The notes beneath the pieces were generated by a model that saw only the letters and a list, made by a program, of their open reading frames with translations, was not told where the DNA came from and made no database searches. The position numbers and the translations under genes are program-made. Below are positions 11,401 through 22,500 of a stretch of DNA of 64,000 bases, piece after piece. Positions within the stretch are counted from its first letter, which is position 1. Every line of letters starts with the position of its first letter. This DNA comes from Thunnus maccoyii (lineage: Eukaryota > Chordata > Actinopteri > Scombriformes > Scombridae): NCBI RefSeq assembly GCF_910596095.1, contig NC_056538.1, forward strand, positions 32,472,594 through 32,536,593, in the 5' to 3' direction.

Positions 11401-14400
11401 GTAGGAGCATCACCCTGCTCGTCGGGTTGGATGTAAGAGCAGCAGGGACTCACATTCTCTGGTTCCACACCAATATCTTTACAGAACTTCTCCATAGCCT
11501 CTGGACCGACCACCTCGTTGGGGCCGGCGTACTCGTGGAACCAGCCCAGGCACTTTTTACTGGAGAACGGCTTCTCAGCGTTGATCGGTCTCGCACCACG
11601 GATCTGAGGTCGGGTGAAACTACAAACAAACAGTTGTTAAAAAAAAAACTTTTAGAAATATACTCGTCTCATTGGATGGATGGATCACCTGACTCACAAG
11701 CTACTTGTTACGAGTCAGACCAAACATGCTACAATAAAAAAAAAAAACACAACCAGGACACAACATGAGCGACACAAAATACCTTCATGCACTGCAGACA
11801 GATGACCACAGAGGACACACATACAAACTTATAGTTGAGTGAAAGTCTGTGTTTATTTACCTTGTAATTTTACACCTGCGCTCATGATCATCTGCGTCAG
11901 GGAGCTTCCTCTTCTTCTTCACAGGCATCACTGAACCTTTAACGGGCTTCACTAGCTGGGCTACATATATATAAAAACAAAACAAAAACATGTTGGCAGG
12001 GGGGCAGTAGAATAAAACATCCACCTGCACTCACCTCTAGACAATACAAACCAATAATCAATCATTTATTTATTTAAAGGATAAAGTGTGCAGGATGTAT
12101 ACCTGTGTTCTTCCGGCTGCCTTGTCCATTCAAATCTAAGAGATTCTAGATGAAGAGAAATGAAACCTCGAGTTAAAAACACGACACATTTATAAGCCTT
12201 AATCCAGTCAGAGCTGAGAGATTAAGATTATTATCAGTCTAATTTCCTTTTAGTTTACTACGTTTTAAAATGAATACGACTTACAAGCTTGTCCAGCGTT
12301 TCTGATGCTGTACTGATGTCTGTTAGACTGCAGGGATTGTTCCTACAAGTAATTAACAACGAGCAAAATTTCGTTAGTATTCAGATCATGTCCAAGCAAA
12401 GTAGAGTCAAAACATCTGCAAACATACATACGACACTTTTCAACTTGTCATTATTATCAAAATCTAAGAGGACATTTTTAGTTAGTAGTGACTGATGTAA
12501 CAGCTAGTCACAATCTAAATAATAACAATCACTGTCTGGAGGAATTTCAGTGGAAAAAAAACTGACAGTATAAAAGAAAAATGCACCATAAATGTAGATC
12601 TAAAAAAGATCTGTGTTCTAGTTCTTTAATAGGAATGAATCTTGGACAGAGTCAATAAAATGAATGAGAGAAATGCACATCTGCTGCCCAGTTACATGGA
12701 AGATGAATGTTTTTGTCTTAACATGTTTACACCAAACATTTCAGGCTGAACATCTTATTCCAGCTACAACTCGCTTCATTCATCTGGTTTCAGGCTGTCC
12801 ACAACATCTGGGAACCTGGCTGCAGGGATTTTGCTCCTATTCAGCCACAAGAGCTTCAGCGGGCGTCGAGACAGCAAACGCTTATTGTGTTATTAAAATA
12901 AAACTGAACAGAACAAACGAGGACTTGCATTGGTGGTGGCTTCAGGTACAAGTGAGGAGATGTAATACATTCCAGGAAGGATAGTTTGAGTGACAGATCC
13001 ATGAGTTAGAAAGCTGATCAGACTTATCAACACTGCACACAGGTTTATAAGACTATTAGACTAATAATACACTGCTGTCTGTCTGACTAAGAATCAACAC
13101 TCCAGGTCATCCTGAAGGTGTTGGATAAGGTTGAGGTCAGACAATTTCTTCTACACCAAACGTGGGAGAAGTTTTGTTTTTTTCCCCTGCTTTGTGCACG
13201 GGAGCAAGCCGAGTGCAAGCACACTATTGCCTGAAATATCATTGTGTGTATATATGATTTTTGGATGATCTAAGGTGCCCAAAACCATGCAGAACAGACT
13301 CAAACTATGTGTCCTACAACGTCTCACACTGCTTGTGTAACAACTTTTACTAAACAGCTAAAACAAGCTGGTTTAAGATTATATTTCCATATCACACATA
13401 GACGTTAATGTCAAGTTTTTATTGTGTAATTAATGTTGAAAATTAATAAGTTTTTAATTTAAATGCTGCTTTTGGTTGGTTCAGCTTGTGCTTTGTGATG
13501 ATCTGCTATTTAACAGTAACTACTAAAACCCAGGACGGCGTCACCGGATTCATCTTTCTCTTGTGCCGTGTTCAGACCTGACGTTGGTTCATAAAAAACA
13601 AGTGACAGGTCAAGTCTAACATCACGTAGGAAACTAAGCCACCTCAGAGAAAGAACTTTGGATAAACATAAAAACTTTCCTTGTCACTTGTTGGATCTTT
13701 GATCTGAGTGACCTACATGCAGTCAGTGAGGTGTTTCCAGACTGACCTGAATAGTCACTGAACTCTGCACTTTATTCACTCAGCACCTTCTGTCTCTTTA
13801 TTATGTTTGTGTCTTATATGTATGTGTGTGTGTTTTTTTTTTTCTTTTTTGTTAACTGTGAACCTTGTTAAAAATTAACGAGTGAATGAAAATGAATGTT
13901 TGCACTTTGGCACTGGTTGCACTTTATTGCTGGATATATTGTATTTGTAATTTATCAATAAAGATATTTACAACCAGAAACTAAGCGATACTTGGAGCAA
14001 AAAAAGCGTTTACACAAGATTTGTAACGTTAATTATGCCGATGTTTTAAACGAAAATGACTATTTACCTACACGAGTAGTGAGTGTCTGCTATGTTTTTG
14101 GGATCAAAAGCAAGACTGATGGTTAACTTAAATGTTAGAATAAATCAAACTCACCGCTACAGTACTTAGAAAATCAGTAGAAATGACAAGATTGGGAATA
14201 TTTTGATCATTCTTTTACCACAGTGGGCCAAAAATCGCCACATTTACAGACTTGTATGACTCTCTGAGGGTCTGACGACTGTTTTAACGAAAGTGATCGT
14301 TAAACAAAACGGCTTCCGTTGATGCTAGCTGATCACAGCTAACGAGGTTAGGATGACTCATAATACAAATCATGACCAGATTTTGCATCTGGTATGGTTG

Positions 14401-14816
14401 TCGATTAAACGTCGCGGAGACTTTATGTACAACATCCAAACATACATTGTTAGTTTACATTATTCTGGGGCTCAGTTTTCGTTGCTGGATTTCTTTTGTT
14501 TGCTAGCTAGCGGGTGTCAGAGCTACGATGCTAACGTTAGCTAATTTGTCAACACATGCGTCAAAGGCTCATAAAATCCATCTAAAACCAATTTAAAACT
14601 ACGAATTGAAGAAACGAAGTTGTTTTGTTTAATAGTCGACACCATATAAAGTCATTTAAATAATACAAACACTTACGTTTTTTCAGTAACACTCTCACAG
14701 ATAGATCTAGTCAACCGGCTTCTGCTGCACCGCGGAGTGTTTGTCGTCGGTGTTTCCGGGAGAGTGGACGATACCACCGCTCTTGTAGGGGTGTGATGCG
14801 AAATAAACGTTCCCAT
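5484..14816 (-). CDS. dcun1d5: DCN1-like protein 5, cullin neddylation co-E3
   Basis: DCN1-like proteins bind the acetylated N-terminus of NEDD8 E2 enzymes and the cullin WHB domain, and so promote cullin neddylation. Coding exons on the minus strand: 14816-14677, 12342-12285, 12145-12103, 11960-11861, 11619-11454, 10733-10642, 10408-10300, 9328-9224, 8723-8621, 5539-5484. All have GT-AG introns and the phases sum to 323 codons plus a stop. The classic start MPVKKKRK is Met92, giving 232 residues, close to the usual ~237. That basic KKKRK is the expected nuclear localisation signal. The PONY domain follows (about 125-315), with [40 protein letters not shown] and [16 protein letters not shown], the last carrying the A and D of the cullin-binding patch. 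The frame stays open for 91 codons upstream across four exons to an ATG at 14816 (another at 14846), so a longer N-terminus is possible. The last intron (3.1 kb) is full of repeats. Paralogue dcun1d4 is less likely given MPVKKKRK. Confidence 0.96.
5691..5738. repeat. Perfect 20-bp hairpin with an 8-base loop
   Basis: Positions 5691-5710 are exactly complementary to 5719-5738, with 5711-5718 as the loop. It lies in the last intron of dcun1d5. The stem is AT-rich, and no thymidine run follows that would suggest Pol III use. Confidence 0.9.
5962..6785. mobile_element. Foldback (long inverted-repeat) element in the dcun1d5 intron
   Basis: The outer arms 5962-6108 and 6660-6785 are inverted copies, sharing for example 'ctctcttgtgttcaagag'. 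The arms continue inwards (6143-6240 against 6506-6630), including homopolymer A/T runs and a 'taatactcatttcggccac' word. A single-copy loop of about 250 bases remains. No coding capacity is seen. It is most likely a foldback-type or MITE derivative. The transcript would form a hairpin of some 250 base pairs inside the intron. Confidence 0.85.
7849..8577. mobile_element. Non-autonomous hAT-like element, about 730 bp
   Basis: The ends read 'taggtctgtagtc' at the left and 'gactacagccct' plus 'a' at the right, which are inverted repeats with one mismatch. The flanking 8-mers (7841-7848 and 8578-8585) agree at six of eight positions, as expected for an aged hAT target duplication. It lies in the last intron of dcun1d5, about 44 bases from the exon at 8621. 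Confidence 0.75.
8875..9030. repeat. Teleost interspersed repeat fragment
   Basis: It begins 'taaaggaccagtgtgtagaatttag', a phrase I know from many fish introns. The rest of the copy has decayed. The class cannot be told from this fragment. Confidence 0.5.
10979..11012. repeat. (GAG)n microsatellite
   Basis: A run of about eleven GAG/GGA units in a dcun1d5 intron. Confidence 0.9.
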
Positions 14817-14846
14817 GTTGAGAAAAATGTTTGCGCACACACGCAT

Positions 14847-16541
14847 TTTTATAAGGTGACCTGAAAAAACATTACTTCTACTCTCATTTTGATTAAATCT
14901 ATATTATTTTGGCGAACAGTGAACCACGTGAGGAAAACAGCTAAATATAACATCCACCCTGCCGAAGTGAAAAGTGTCAAACGTGTTTTTTTAAAGGAAC
15001 AATCCTTTATTTTTGGCACTCACATGTACTGTAGCTCTCACATGTTAGAGACCCATGAAACCCCATAAATATGACACCACGTTTTACTACAGGCTATAAA
15101 CTCATATATCAGTGTTACCTATCTGTGTTTGTTATCATTATATCAATTTATTTCATAGTATGCCAATGCAGAACAACAAAAAGGGTATAACGAAATAATA
15201 AGTTATAGAAATTACATTCAAAAACTATGTATTGTACACATGTATTTATATAATGTCAAAACACAAAAGATGTGGAAAATCCCGGCCCGCAGATCAGAAC
15301 ATTTTGTACCGGACTCGGAAGGAACCACATGATTCTGTAAAAGGCTATTAGGCTTTTTGGGGGGTAAATACCTTGAACTTGTCCCAGTCTGTGCTGCCAA
15401 CCTCTCTCTCACTCCCGAGCTCCAGTTAGAGTATATAATAAAAATATTTACAATTATTTAAAAAAAGACAGAGAGAAGATGAAGATAAAAGAGAGACTAA
15501 TTAAAATATATACAAATATACATTAAATTGTAATATATTGCATATAGTTACAGTTACTATATACAGGTCAAAATAAAAACATAAAAACACATTTATAAAA
15601 CTGTTTCTTTACTTAAATCATATCATCATTGCCCCTCTCACTGTAATAAGAAGCTATTAATTTGTTGTGTTTTTAACTACAAGAAAGGGTTTTTTTTGTT
15701 TGTTTGTTTTTCTCTTCCATCACTTTATTTATAGAAAGCGTCACTTACAATATCTGTGACATTAAGACAATAACAGAAAACATTTGGGCATCATAATGAT
15801 AAATAAAGATAAAGAATGTATTTGAAAGCCTGAAACCAGATAAAGATAACATAAAAGACATTACTTCACTTTCAATTTGTTGATACAGTCAACATGGTAA
15901 CAGGACAAAAGGTGAAACAAATAAATAAATAACTTAACAGAAAAGGTAGGCAATAAAATTTATTTATTTTTTTTAAAAAAGTCCTGGAGTTACTAACTGT
16001 ATGTGCACATTTCTTCTAAGCTGGACAGACTCAAAATACTTTCTAAATTCAGTCATGAGCAGTTCATGTCCCCCTCCACTCAAGAACGTGTTTTTCTTCT
16101 TGTTCATACAGTTGGGTGTTTGAGCTTCTCTGTGCAGAGTTTGTTTTCACATTCATCTGCTGAAGGAGGAAAGTTTCTCTGAGCTCACTGAGAGTTTGAT
16201 ATTGTCATTATTCAATTTACACAAATGTGATGTGGAAACCTGGAGCATCCAATGCACAAACACTGAGAATGAACTGTACAGTGAAGTAGGAGACATCTTG
16301 TGTCCAGATGGAAAACTTCTGAGATGAAATACATATTTATAGATTCTGGAATTTTTAATGAAGGAGTAGATGTCATTTTAAGGATTTAAACGTGGTAATT
16401 ATTATTTTTCTGGAAAAATCCACATCAGACACACATTATTGTTCCAAGCAGAGTATTTCTGTATGTCTTCATACATGTGGGGATCTTTATTTTGTGTGCA
16501 GTTGTTATTATGACCTAATCCTAAACCAGCTGTAGTTTTTG
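14847..16541. other. Intergenic space between divergent dcun1d5 and cul5
   Basis: Mostly AT-rich with no gene that I can support. The dcun1d5 side (about 14690-14900) is moderately GC/CpG-rich and should hold its promoter. The cul5 side has clear promoter motifs at 16542-16589. The 1.5 kb between them shows no recognisable element. Confidence 0.5.
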
Positions 16542-16589
16542 TCTCGCGAGATTCGGCGAGGTGATAAGTTGAAGAAACATGGCGGCGTC
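16542..16589 (+). promoter_or_regulatory. cul5: cul5 core promoter: TCTCGCGAGA plus a YY1 site over the start codon
   Basis: The palindrome TCTCGCGAGA, a known element of TATA-less housekeeping promoters, is at 16542-16551. The start codon lies in AACATGGCGGC, which fits the YY1 consensus AANATGGCGGC that many TATA-less genes carry at the start of translation. CpG-rich DNA continues into intron 1 (about 16770-17300). Confidence 0.75.
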
Positions 16590-19500
16590 TAATTTGTTAA
16601 AGGTAAGAAGCACTTGAATATATCGCATTTCCCATATTTGGGTGCATATTTAAACTCCTCTTTTTATATAATATAGACATATATTGCACAATTATTGCGA
16701 ATATATATCTGCACTAATAGTACAAATGCATGAAATAAGTGCACAGACGAAATAAATGCAGAAATAGGTGCGGACGCTGCTGGAGTCCGGTGTTGTGTCG
16801 GAGTCTGTTCCTCCTGCCTCGGACAGAACCAGAACCCGAACCCGTCCCCTCACCGAACCTCAACCGTCTTCTGTGTTTCTCAACGTGAACCCGACATTAG
16901 CCCGTTACCCCAGCCGGTCGTCCCGACGGCGACCAACCATAGTCTAAACAGGCACCGTGTTAAAGCTCAGCCAGCCGCCGGAGAGCACGGGAAACAACCG
17001 TCGGAGCAGGAACATAAACTTCCACATGAGACCGTCCGTCCCGTCCGCAGCTCAGCCGTTAAGGTCTCTGCTGGGTCGGATCGTTGCTAACATGCTAGCG
17101 GCTCTGTGTCGGCTAGCTAACAGAGCTGGGAACCCGACCTCCTCAAGATGATCCAACTGAAGCAGCAGCAGCATATCAGTAAACGACTTTTCTATCAAAG
17201 CAAAGTGGACAGATCATAGCTAACAATAGAGTTAACCGGCAGTTACCGGGGCCAGGTAGCTCTGACAGCCCCCCCCTCTCCCGCCCCCCGGCGCTCTGAC
17301 ACCGGCTAATGTCACACAGGTTCAGGGTCCCATGACGGTGGACACACAACCGCAGGGTGGTGGTAAAGTAGCAGGTGGTTTATTTTACTGACATTTTGCT
17401 GAAAGTATAAGTTCATAAACCAGCAGTCAGGTGTCCATATGAACAGTGAAAGAGGTTTTCCTCGCTGTAATCATTCCTCCTGTTCATACTGGATATTAAA
17501 AGATCCTTCAAATGTGCTTTCAATGGAAGTGATGGAGGCCAAAATCCACAGTGTGTCCACACAGTCATTTAAAAGTTGATGTGAAGCTTATATTCAGCTT
17601 CAGCAGTCTGAGTTAGTCATATCAAGTGGATATCTGACACATTTACTGTTTCCTATGGACACTACTCATTATATTAAAATCTATAAACTTATATTGCACA
17701 TATGTAAATACATCACATGTAACATGGTGTGCTATATTAACGCAATTATTTGTATTTGTATTATTACACCTGCATGTTACATATACTGTTTACAACAGGG
17801 TTGAACGATATGAACAAAAATACCTCGATATCGATATTGTGACAACATTGTAGGGATGACTGTTGGTGCTTTCACAAAATATTTACACAATGAGATTTTT
17901 GATAAATAATCAACAGTAGTGATTAAGTGGGTAAAAGCAAATATTAGAACAGTCTGGTTAAGTTCAGAAAATTACATCATTTTACTGTAATGTGGCCTTT
18001 AAAATCAGGAAAAAACAACACTTATGATATATTACAATATCCAAAATCTAAGACGATATCTAGTCTCATATCACGATATAATATCAATATATTGTCCAGC
18101 CCTAGTTTGTACTGTGAACATTTGTACATTCCCAGTCAATATTTTGTTCATTATTTTTAAACTCAACAGCTCTCTTCACATTTAATAGATTCTCACTTAC
18201 TATTTATTGTAAAATTTTATTTATGTACATGGTTATACCACCTGTCTGTCTTTTGTGATAGTTGTATTTTTCTTACTTTGTATAGATACTTGTTGGGTTT
18301 TTTTTCCTCTTACCTTCTATATTTTGATTGTCATGCATCACAACACCAAGACATGTTCTTTTTTATCTGCAAACTTATTTTGTCAATAAATCAGATTCTG
18401 GATCTGATTGAGCTGCAGGTGGAAGTATAGTAACAAAAAGAGGGACTTTGGCACTAAAAAGACTGTAACGTTGAAAGATATCTACTTGATTTGACTTGTT
18501 TGGACGCTGAAGCTTCATATTAGCTTCAGATAAACTCTTAAATACATTTTGTCCTCCATCATTTCCATTGTAAGGTCATTATGAAGGGATCTTCTAATGG
18601 TCAGTATGAACAAGAGGAATGATTACAGCAAGAAAAACAGGTTTCACTGTTCATTTGAGCTCCTGATTGTTGGTTTAAATTCTGAACTCGTCCTTTAAGT
18701 AGATGATGAATACAACAGTGGCTCATTTATCCTCTTCAACACCACCGATCCCCCGTCATTATAAATTCATGTTGAGTGGATCGTTGTTCTCTAAACGTAC
18801 ACAACAAGGTTTTACGATGACGTTTTAACCTCTGGTTGTTTTTACTGATATTCTAGTTATCATTTATTATGAATCTGATGTTGTTTAGGCTGTAAAATCT
18901 CAAAAATAAAAGCAAATGTCCATCATACATTAAGTTTAGACATTTCTTTCTCTTTCTTAGTCTGAAATAATCTAAAATATTCATGTTATATGTTTTTTTG
19001 TTGTTGTTTTGGGCGAATCGACCAAGTGTTGGAGTAATATTTCCAAAGCTGACAAGAAAATACAAGGAAGTTCTGAAAAGTGCTGAAAATGAATCACTGA
19101 CTGTTTTGATAATCAATAAATTGGTTTATTGGTTCCTACATTTCTAATGTGAAGATCTGCTGCTGCTGTTTATATCATTTATATAATTACATGTTGAATA
19201 TCTTTGGGTTCAGGACTGTTGGTTGTCAAGTATTTTGTTTTTCTGACAGTTAATCGATTACATTATTGGGTGAAAAAATGTAGACAAGATTAATCAATAA
19301 AGCAAATAATTGTTATTTGCAGCCCTATAAGGAAATATGTGTAAAGTGATGCAGAAGAATATAGAATTTTCCATCTAGTATAATAATGCAGCCATCAAAA
19401 CATGGCGCAGTGGTCTCGGACCACTCAGCCGTAGTACTAGACCTCCGTTTCAACCTTAGGCCTAAAAACTTAAAGGTGCTGGCGTCTCGACCCTCTCTTA

Positions 19501-22500
19501 CTCACGGACGAAAAATTCTGTAGGCGTATTTCTGACTCAATCATAATCTTCTGTCCTAAAAGCTTTTTTTTTAGAGGCAAGATAATTTCGTATAATACGC
19601 AAGGAAGAACGAGAAAAATCAATTGCAGACTCCGATAAAACGCTAGCAGGAACTAATACTCCTGACCTTTACAAAGAAAGACTTAGACTCCTTACAGCAG
19701 AAGCTGAGCGACTGCTTCTCCGCTCCCAGGGATCGCTGTACGAGCATGGTGATAAGCCTGGGATGCAGCCCTATAAGGAAATATGTGTAAAGTCATGCAG
19801 AAAAATGTAGAATTTTCCATCTAGTATAATAACGCAGCCATCAAAACATGCCGCAATGGGACAAAAAAGTTGAAATTTTAAAGTAATTACAATTTGGCCA
19901 GTTACCAAAGTGTTTATAGTCTTACACAGTAGTAAATGATGTCTCTCTCTCTCTCTCTCTCTCCCTGATGTTTTCCGTTCTTCCTCCCACCCCACCCATC
20001 CCCGTATTTCTCTCCTCCAGAACAAGGGGTCCCTGCAGTTTGAGGACAAGTGGGATCTGATGCGACCCATCGTTCTCAAGCTGCTCAGACAGGAATCCGT
20101 CACCAAGCAACAGTGGTTCGACTTGTTCTCGTAAGAGACGCTCTCCGCTCTTCTGTCCTCCTTATTCAAGAAAGCGGCCGTTCGCTTGAACTGCACACAG
20201 CTGCTGCCGACTGTTGCTGCTTCACATCCCATAAAACAGTCGCCTTAGTTTGAATGAATATTGGAACGACAGGCTCCTCACAAGTCATAGTGAACTATTT
20301 TGGTGCATATCAACAGCACACAATTGCAAAAGACGGCGTTAGTTTTGACCAGTAGGTGTTGTACTTTATGTAATCTACACACCATGTTATAAATTTGTAT
20401 GTAAGCCTGTTGAAGGATGTGTCCCAGTCCAGTTTATAAGCTGGGTTGTTTCCATAACTTAACTGGAACAACTTAACGTACAATTACTACTTATAATAGA
20501 AAGCTGCTACAATTTTTAAAGTCACATTTGTGGATTTTAAAGGGTTGTAATTGTCGTCCATTCTTCAATTTTCTTCTCTATGAAATAGGATTTTGGGTTC
20601 AAACTTGACATCTTGAAAGATTTAAATCTGTTGTCACAAAATATTACAGTCTCTTACTTGGTGGAGTTGAAAACTTTATATGTAGACAATGTTTTAAAAG
20701 TGATGAAGAAGAGGCAGTTGGTGATTGTTTATTTCTGTCTTGAGGAAAAGATCTCTAAGAGATCTGTAAAGACAGGTCACATTTCAGGGGATATTTTTGC
20801 AAGAATATACAGTTTTTTTGCTCCTCAGTGCCTTGACTTTCTAAAAATGTGACTGTGAGGTTTTAAATCTATTTTAAGTTTGCTTGAATTAAGCTTTTAT
20901 GCTAAAAAAAATCACAGAAAATGCAGAATTGCACCTTACTTAAAGTCACATGTGCTGTAGTCTTCAGTTTAATAAACATCAGCTTTGTTACACTTTATCA
21001 TTCACATTTAATGAACTTTTGTGTCGTCCCATTTCCTTTTCATGTGTCCACCAGAGACGTCCATGCTGTGTGTCTTTGGGATGATAAGGGACCAGCAAAA
21101 ATCCACCAAGCACTCAAAGAGGACATCCTAGACTTCATCAAACAAGCACAGGCTGTAAGTAGAGAGTGTGATGTGCAGATGTATGAGGACAAAGAGACAG
21201 AGGAACAAAAATAAAGGTTTAAGGGCTTTCCACACACCAAGAAGTATAACCATAACTATAACGATGCACGCTCCAGCTGTGTCGGCAGCTTCGGGAAATA
21301 GATATTGATGAGTTGTTACTGCTGTAGGAAGGGTTCACAGGCGGTTAGTGATTCAATGTGTTGCTCAGAAGTATTTCAGGAGGCAGAAGGAGACGCTGAA
21401 GCACACAGACAAGCAGCTTTTATACACTGTGGCAGGAAAACACGGTATGAGCACAGATCTGAAGCCCAAAACAGTCGCCTACTTTGCCGTTTTTTTACGT
21501 CCCAGCATCATTGTATAATAAGGAGAGACAAACCCATCTGAAGACATCACCTCTGGGCGTCGTTCTGCTCCAATGTACAGTGCGTCAGTCTGTGGTGAGA
21601 AAGGAGCAAAGTCGCACTAAAATAAATAAATATAAATAAATGAAGTCATCAGTCAGTTTCTAGAAATGAAATGATATATTCAGGTTTTACTGGTAATTTC
21701 AGGCTAGATGGAGGCTTTGTCCTGCCATATGGTTTAGAGGAAGGATTCTGATTGGCTGTCAGTGTTTCTATCGTTCATCAAATTGCTCTGAAAGTGATCC
21801 CGACGATATTGTTCACCGCTGTCGTTGTAGTTGTGGTTTGGACTCCTTATTGTTATTGTTCTTGGTGTTGACCGCCCTTTAGATAGATACTATAAAACAG
21901 ATCAGAACAGATCTGGTGTTACTAGTAGGGGTGGGCCCGAATACAAATACATTATTCTGCAAAGCACAAATAGTGGGGGTTTTTTTACGAATATTTGTTT
22001 CATACAAATATTTAAAAAATGATTTGTTTTCGGGAAGAAAAAAAAAAAACATGTCAATTACCAACGTGCAGGTCGGTTACATCACTATCTCAGTGTCTCT
22101 CCTCTGCTCCGCTGTGACGTCTATCAGCAGGTCTCAACGAGGGGAGTCACATCCACCTGCTACATGACGCACATTTCCTAATTTGGACATCACTCCCACA
22201 GTTGGGAGTGTTCCCCAGAGATAAAGCTTAACTATTGACACACGCTTCATGAACACTTATTGTAACACTTTAATTTTCTAAAATTAAAAGCGTAATAAAA
22301 ACAAAAACAGGATTTTTAAGCCTCTTTCCACTTTTATTCGAATACAAATACAAATAATTTTGCTGCCTCAACAAATACAAATACTGGGCTAGTATTTTAA
22401 ACATCGTCAAGCCACGTTGTCTTTGTTTACAACACTGGCTTCTTGTGTTGTTATTTACAAAAGGATGTGTTGATGTCGTTTCTTATATTACTGATAGCAT

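Noticed and set aside
16957..17151. 64-codon open frame in cul5 intron 1
   Set aside because: Lies in the CpG-rich first intron with no domain, no splice context and no reason to prefer it over chance.
19771..20232. 153-codon minus-strand frame over cul5 exon 2
   Set aside because: It is antisense to a well-supported exon and includes CT-repeat translation.
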